A stretch of DNA of 7,953 nt from Propionibacterium sp. (GTDB lineage Bacteria; Actinomycetota; Actinomycetes; Propionibacteriales; Propionibacteriaceae). The notes under the pieces were generated by a model. The model ran no database searches and was not told where the DNA came from. It worked only from the letters and a program-made list of their open reading frames with translations. This document shows positions 5,135 through 7,953 of the stretch, in pieces. Every line of letters begins with the position of its first letter. Position 1 is the first letter of the stretch. The DNA lies in the NCBI GenBank assembly GCA_012719335.1, contig JAAYAO010000115.1, positions 1 to 7,953 on the forward strand, written 5' to 3'. The position numbers were made by a program, and so were the translations under genes.

Positions 5135-6091
5135 ATGACGAGGATCGGATTCCATGCCTCCCACGAGCAGATTTCGCCGCGTCGGCTACTGGCCGATGTG
5201 CAGGAGGCCGAGCAGATCGGCTTCGACATGGCGATGTGCTCGGACCACTTCGCCCCGTGGTCACGGCGTCAGGGCCACTCCGGCTACACCTGGAGTTGGC
5301 TGGGCGCCGCCCTGGCCACCACATCGCTGAGTTTCGGTTGCGTCTCCGCGCCCGGCCAGCGGTACCACCCGGCCGTCGCGGCGCAGAAGATCGCCACCCT
5401 GGCCCAGATGTTCCCGGGCCGGTTCTGGACCGCGCTGGGCAGTGGCGAGGCGATGAACGAGATGATCACCGGCGACAAGTGGCTGCGCAAGGAGCAGCGC
5501 GTCCAACGTCTGGAGGAGTGCGTCGACATCATCCGGCGGCTGCTGCAGGGCGAGGAGGTCACCCACGACGGGCTGATCACCGTCGACCGGGCGAAGCTGT
5601 GGGACCTGCCCGCTGAGGTGCCGTTGCTGATCGCCCCCGCGGTCAGCCCGGCCTCGGCCGGCCGGGTGGCGGCCTGGGCCGACGGGTTGATCACGATCAA
5701 CCAGGATCCCGAGGTGCTGCGCCGGGTGATCGGCAACTACCGCGACGCCGGCGGCCGCGGTGACATCTCGCTGCAGGTGCACCTGAGCTGGGCCCCCACC
5801 GACGAGGAGGCCGAGGCAATCGCCTTCGAGCAGTGGCGCACCAATGTGTTCGCCGAACCGGTCTGCTGGGATCTGGACAGTGTCGACGCCTTCGATGCCG
5901 CCGCCGAACACGTCGGCCCCGCATCGGTGCACGGCGCGGTGCGCATCTCGGCCGATCCGGCACAGCACCTGGCCTGGCTCACCGAGTACGCCGAGATGGG
6001 CTTCGACGACATCTACCTGCACTACGTGGGTCAGGACCACACCCGCTACTTCGAGACCTTCGGCAGCTCCGTGCTGCCCCAACTGCACTGA
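5135..6091 (+). CDS. LLM-class flavin-dependent oxidoreductase (TIGR03885-like, related to F420-dependent G6P dehydrogenase)
   Basis: This 318-residue luciferase-like TIM-barrel protein is predicted to bind FMN or F420 and perform a hydride-transfer reaction on an unknown substrate. Family features are the N-terminal strand RIGFHASHEQ (3-12), SDHFAPW (36-42), the SAPGQRYHPAVAAQKIATLAQMFPGRF stretch (71-97), GSGEAMNE (102-109), KEQRVQRLEECVDIIRRLL (119-137) and APAVSPASAGRVAAWADGLIT (167-187). This pattern matches the family related to F420-dependent glucose-6-phosphate dehydrogenase but also found in species thought to use FMN; the cofactor cannot be decided by eye. The ATG at 5135 is preferred over the in-frame GTGs at 5120 and 5132 because it gives the compact MTRIGFHAS N-terminus; the Shine-Dalgarno signal is poor. 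It is followed after 14 bp by a GH13 gene and almost certainly co-transcribed with it, suggesting a carbohydrate-linked substrate. Confidence 0.9.
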   Translation: MTRIGFHASHEQISPRRLLADVQEAEQIGFDMAMCSDHFAPWSRRQGHSGYTWSWLGAALATTSLSFGCVSAPGQRYHPAVAAQKIATLAQMFPGRFWTALGSGEAMNEMITGDKWLRKEQRVQRLEECVDIIRRLLQGEEVTHDGLITVDRAKLWDLPAEVPLLIAPAVSPASAGRVAAWADGLITINQDPEVLRRVIGNYRDAGGRGDISLQVHLSWAPTDEEAEAIAFEQWRTNVFAEPVCWDLDSVDAFDAAAEHVGPASVHGAVRISADPAQHLAWLTEYAEMGFDDIYLHYVGQDHTRYFETFGSSVLPQLH

Positions 6092-6105
6092 TCCGGAGGA
6101 ACCCC

Positions 6106-7767
6106 ATGCGCATCACCGATACCAGTGACCTGTGGTGGAAGAGCGCGGTCATCTACTGCCTCGACATCGAAACCTACCTGGACGCCAACGGCGACGGCTG
6201 CGGCGACCTGACCGGTCTCGGCCAACGGATCGACTACCTGGCCCAACTGGGCATCAACACCCTGTGGCTGATGCCGTTCTACCCCAGCCCCGACCGGGAC
6301 GACGGCTACGACGTGAAGGACTTCTACGGGGTTGATCCGCGGCTGGGCAATCACGGCGAACTCGTCGAGGTGATCCGTACCGCCCACGACCGGGGGATTC
6401 GGGTGGTGGCCGACCTGATCGTGAACCACACCTCCGACCAGCACCCCTGGTTCGTGGCCTCGCGGCGCAGCACCACCAACCAGTACCGCGACTACTACGT
6501 CTGGCGGGACACCGAACCCGGGGACACCTCCGACGAGGTGGTCTTCCCCGACCAGGAGGACTCGATCTGGGAGCTCGACGAGCGCACCGGCGAGTGGTAC
6601 CTGCACCACTTCTACAAGCACCAGCCCGACCTGAACCTGGCCAACCCGAAGGTGATGGACGAGATTCTGCGCACCGTCGGTTTCTGGCTGGAGCTCGGTA
6701 TCGACGGATTCCGGGTGGACGCGGTGCCGTTCCTGATGCAGAACGCCGAGAACACCGGCACCAAGACGATGGCGGTCGACCCGCACGATGTGATGAAGCA
6801 GATCCGGGCCTTCCTGAACCGCCGCAAGGGCGACGCGATGATGCTCGGTGAGGTCAACGTGCCGCATGCCGACCAGTTGAAGTTCTTCGGCGGCGATGCC
6901 GGCGACCAACTGCACATGATGTTCGACTTCATCGCGATGCAGGCCACCTATCTGGCCTTGGCCCGCGAGGACCCGGCTCCCCTGGTGAAAGCGATCAAGG
7001 ATCGTCCCGCGATCCACCCCACCTGTCAGTGGGCGACCTTTCTGCGCAACCACGACGAGCTGACCCTGGACAAACTCACCGATGCCGAACGTCAGGAGGT
7101 GTTCGACGCCTTCGCCCCGGATCCGGAGATGCAGTTGTACGACCGCGGGGTCAAGCGCCGGCTGCCACCGATGCTCGGTGGTGACCCGCGGCGGGTGCGG
7201 ATGGCGTACAGCCTGATGTTCTCGATGCCGGGCACGCCGACGCTGTACTACGGCGAGGAGATCGGGATGGGTGAGGATCTGGCCGCCGAGGGACGGATGG
7301 CGGTGCGCACCCCGATGCAGTGGAGCTCGGGGCGCAACGGCGGTTTCTCCGAGGCACAGCCGGCGAGGTTGATCTCGCGTCCGGTACCGGACGGCTACGG
7401 CCCCGAACACATCAACCTGGCCGATCAGGAGCACGACCCCGATTCGTTGTGGACGTTCATGCGCGAGCTGATCGGGGTACGCCGACGCCGTCCCGAACTG
7501 GGTTGGGGTGAGTTCTCGGTGGTCGAACAGTCCGAGAAGTCGGTGCTCGCCCACCGGGTGGATCTGCCCGGCTCGGGTGTCCTGGCGGTGCACAACTTCT
7601 CCGCCGACCCGGTGACGGTGAATCTGGTCGACACCCTCGCCGAGGAGGACACCATCGAAGACCTCCTCGACGGTGACTCCGTCGTCCGCCACGAGGGCGG
7701 CCTGACCCTCAGCCTCGAGGGCTACGGCTACCGCTGGTTTCGGATCAAGTCCCGGAACGCCGGTTGA
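6106..7767 (+). CDS. GH13 alpha-amylase-family enzyme, trehalose-synthase-like
   Basis: This 553-residue enzyme is related to trehalose synthase (maltose alpha-glucosyltransferase). The catalytic (beta/alpha)8 barrel is complete: region I VVADLIVNH (100-108), region II GIDGFRVDAVPF (198-209) with nucleophile Asp205, region III LGEVN (247-251) with acid/base Glu249, and region IV FLRNHDE (312-318) with Asp317. The trehalose-synthase-type blocks NGDGCGDLTGL (28-38), FYKHQPDLNLANP (169-181), YYGEEIGMGE (381-390) and VRTPMQW (400-406) are also present, and a small beta domain (about 470-550) closes the protein. It is somewhat shorter than characterised TreS proteins (about 600 residues), and no maltokinase gene follows, so a distinct substrate is possible. 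No signal peptide is visible, so it should act in the cytoplasm on maltose, trehalose or short glucans. The ATG at 6106 has an excellent ribosome binding site, CGGAGGA, 5 nt upstream, and lies 14 bp after the oxidoreductase stop. Confidence 0.92.
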   Translation: MRITDTSDLWWKSAVIYCLDIETYLDANGDGCGDLTGLGQRIDYLAQLGINTLWLMPFYPSPDRDDGYDVKDFYGVDPRLGNHGELVEVIRTAHDRGIRVVADLIVNHTSDQHPWFVASRRSTTNQYRDYYVWRDTEPGDTSDEVVFPDQEDSIWELDERTGEWYLHHFYKHQPDLNLANPKVMDEILRTVGFWLELGIDGFRVDAVPFLMQNAENTGTKTMAVDPHDVMKQIRAFLNRRKGDAMMLGEVNVPHADQLKFFGGDAGDQLHMMFDFIAMQATYLALAREDPAPLVKAIKDRPAIHPTCQWATFLRNHDELTLDKLTDAERQEVFDAFAPDPEMQLYDRGVKRRLPPMLGGDPRRVRMAYSLMFSMPGTPTLYYGEEIGMGEDLAAEGRMAVRTPMQWSSGRNGGFSEAQPARLISRPVPDGYGPEHINLADQEHDPDSLWTFMRELIGVRRRRPELGWGEFSVVEQSEKSVLAHRVDLPGSGVLAVHNFSADPVTVNLVDTLAEEDTIEDLLDGDSVVRHEGGLTLSLEGYGYRWFRIKSRNAG

Positions 7768-7770
7768 GCC

Positions 7771-7786
7771 GAGGCGCTCGCGCCTC
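7771..7786. terminator. Small hairpin directly after the GH13 stop codon
   Basis: GAGGCG (7771-7776) and CGCCTC (7781-7786) form a perfect 6-bp stem with a CTCG loop, starting 3 bp after the stop. It may help protect or end the operon transcript; the stronger hairpin at 7845-7880 is the better terminator. Confidence 0.4.
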
Positions 7787-7844
7787 ACATCGAAACCACG
7801 TGAGACTCCCGCCGAATGACGCGGGGCCAACGGTCGCAACACGA

Positions 7845-7880
7845 AAGCGGCCCGGCTCCCAGAGGGGAACCGGGCCGCTT
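7845..7880. terminator. Strong bidirectional intrinsic-type terminator
   Basis: AAGCGGCCCGG (7845-7855) pairs perfectly with CCGGGCCGCTT (7870-7880); after one mismatch a further TCCC/GGGA stem closes on a 4-base loop. On the minus strand the stem runs directly into TTTCGTGTTG, giving a modest T-rich tail. It lies between the GH13 gene and the convergent gene end at the right edge, so it probably stops transcription from both sides. Confidence 0.85.
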
Positions 7881-7888
7881 GTGCCGAA

Positions 7889-7953
7889 TCAGCCTGCGGC
7901 TTCGGGGTCGGCGGCCGAACCGTGGTTCAGCGCCTCGATCAGGGCCCCGTTGA
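7889..7953 (-). CDS. C-terminal end of a gene running in from the right edge (partial)
   Basis: On the minus strand an open frame enters at the right edge and ends at a TGA (7891-7889), 9 bp before the bidirectional terminator. The visible 20 C-terminal residues read NGALIEALNHGSAADPEAAG. The in-frame composition and the position of the terminator support a real convergent gene, but the fragment is too short to identify. Confidence 0.6.
   Translation of the reverse strand, partial: NGALIEALNHGSAADPEAAG

Noticed and set aside
4097..5164. 355-codon minus-strand frame across the PRC-barrel gene
   Set aside because: It is antisense to a well-supported PRC-barrel gene; the valine/glycine-rich product is a composition artefact, and the frame runs through the terminator hairpin.
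6046..7842. 598-codon open frame antisense to the GH13 gene
   Set aside because: It mirrors the GH13 gene in a high-GC genome, its product has no recognisable domain, and the plus-strand gene has all catalytic motifs and a strong ribosome binding site.

Overview
The window is high-GC DNA with strongly G/C-ending codons. It encodes a bacterial-type topoisomerase IB, a TfoX_N protein, a PRC-barrel protein of the type usually fused to DUF2382, an LLM-class flavin oxidoreductase and a trehalose-synthase-like GH13 enzyme. Together these point to an actinobacterial chromosome, plausibly Mycobacteriales or a relative. I see no insertion sequence, phage gene, CRISPR array, rRNA or tRNA. The very long open frames antisense to most genes are GC-driven shadows.

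Left block, 1-2678, minus strand. In transcription order it holds a TetR regulator (2678-2037), a TfoX N-terminal-domain protein (1986-1651), a small four-helix membrane protein (1654-1202, whose TTG start overlaps the TfoX stop) and DNA topoisomerase IB (1146-148). All are close enough to be co-transcribed, although a hairpin sits in the TetR-TfoX gap. A long imperfect inverted repeat (64-142) follows the topoisomerase stop and probably ends the unit.

Regulator-target pair, 2679-3463. The TetR gene diverges from an unrecognised six-helix membrane protein (2789-3463). The 110-bp gap holds three copies of AGAGC-N3-GCTCT placed over, inside and just downstream of a plausible sigma-70 promoter. 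This is the clearest regulatory structure in the window. A second membrane protein (3943-3254, minus) converges on this gene, and its reading frame runs 210 bp into it.

Right block, 3944-7953. A 336-bp AT-richer spacer precedes a PRC-barrel protein (4280-4948) with a long charged tail in place of DUF2382. After a GC-rich terminator-like hairpin comes a two-gene operon: an LLM-class flavin oxidoreductase (5135-6091) and, 14 bp later, a GH13 trehalose-synthase-like enzyme with an intact catalytic triad (6106-7767). A strong bidirectional hairpin (7845-7880) separates this operon from the end of a convergent gene at the right edge.

I found no clear case for an entirely new multi-gene system. 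The best leads are the three-site operator array with its unknown membrane target, the oxidoreductase-GH13 pair, the long convergent overlap and the 3' inverted repeat of the topoisomerase gene.
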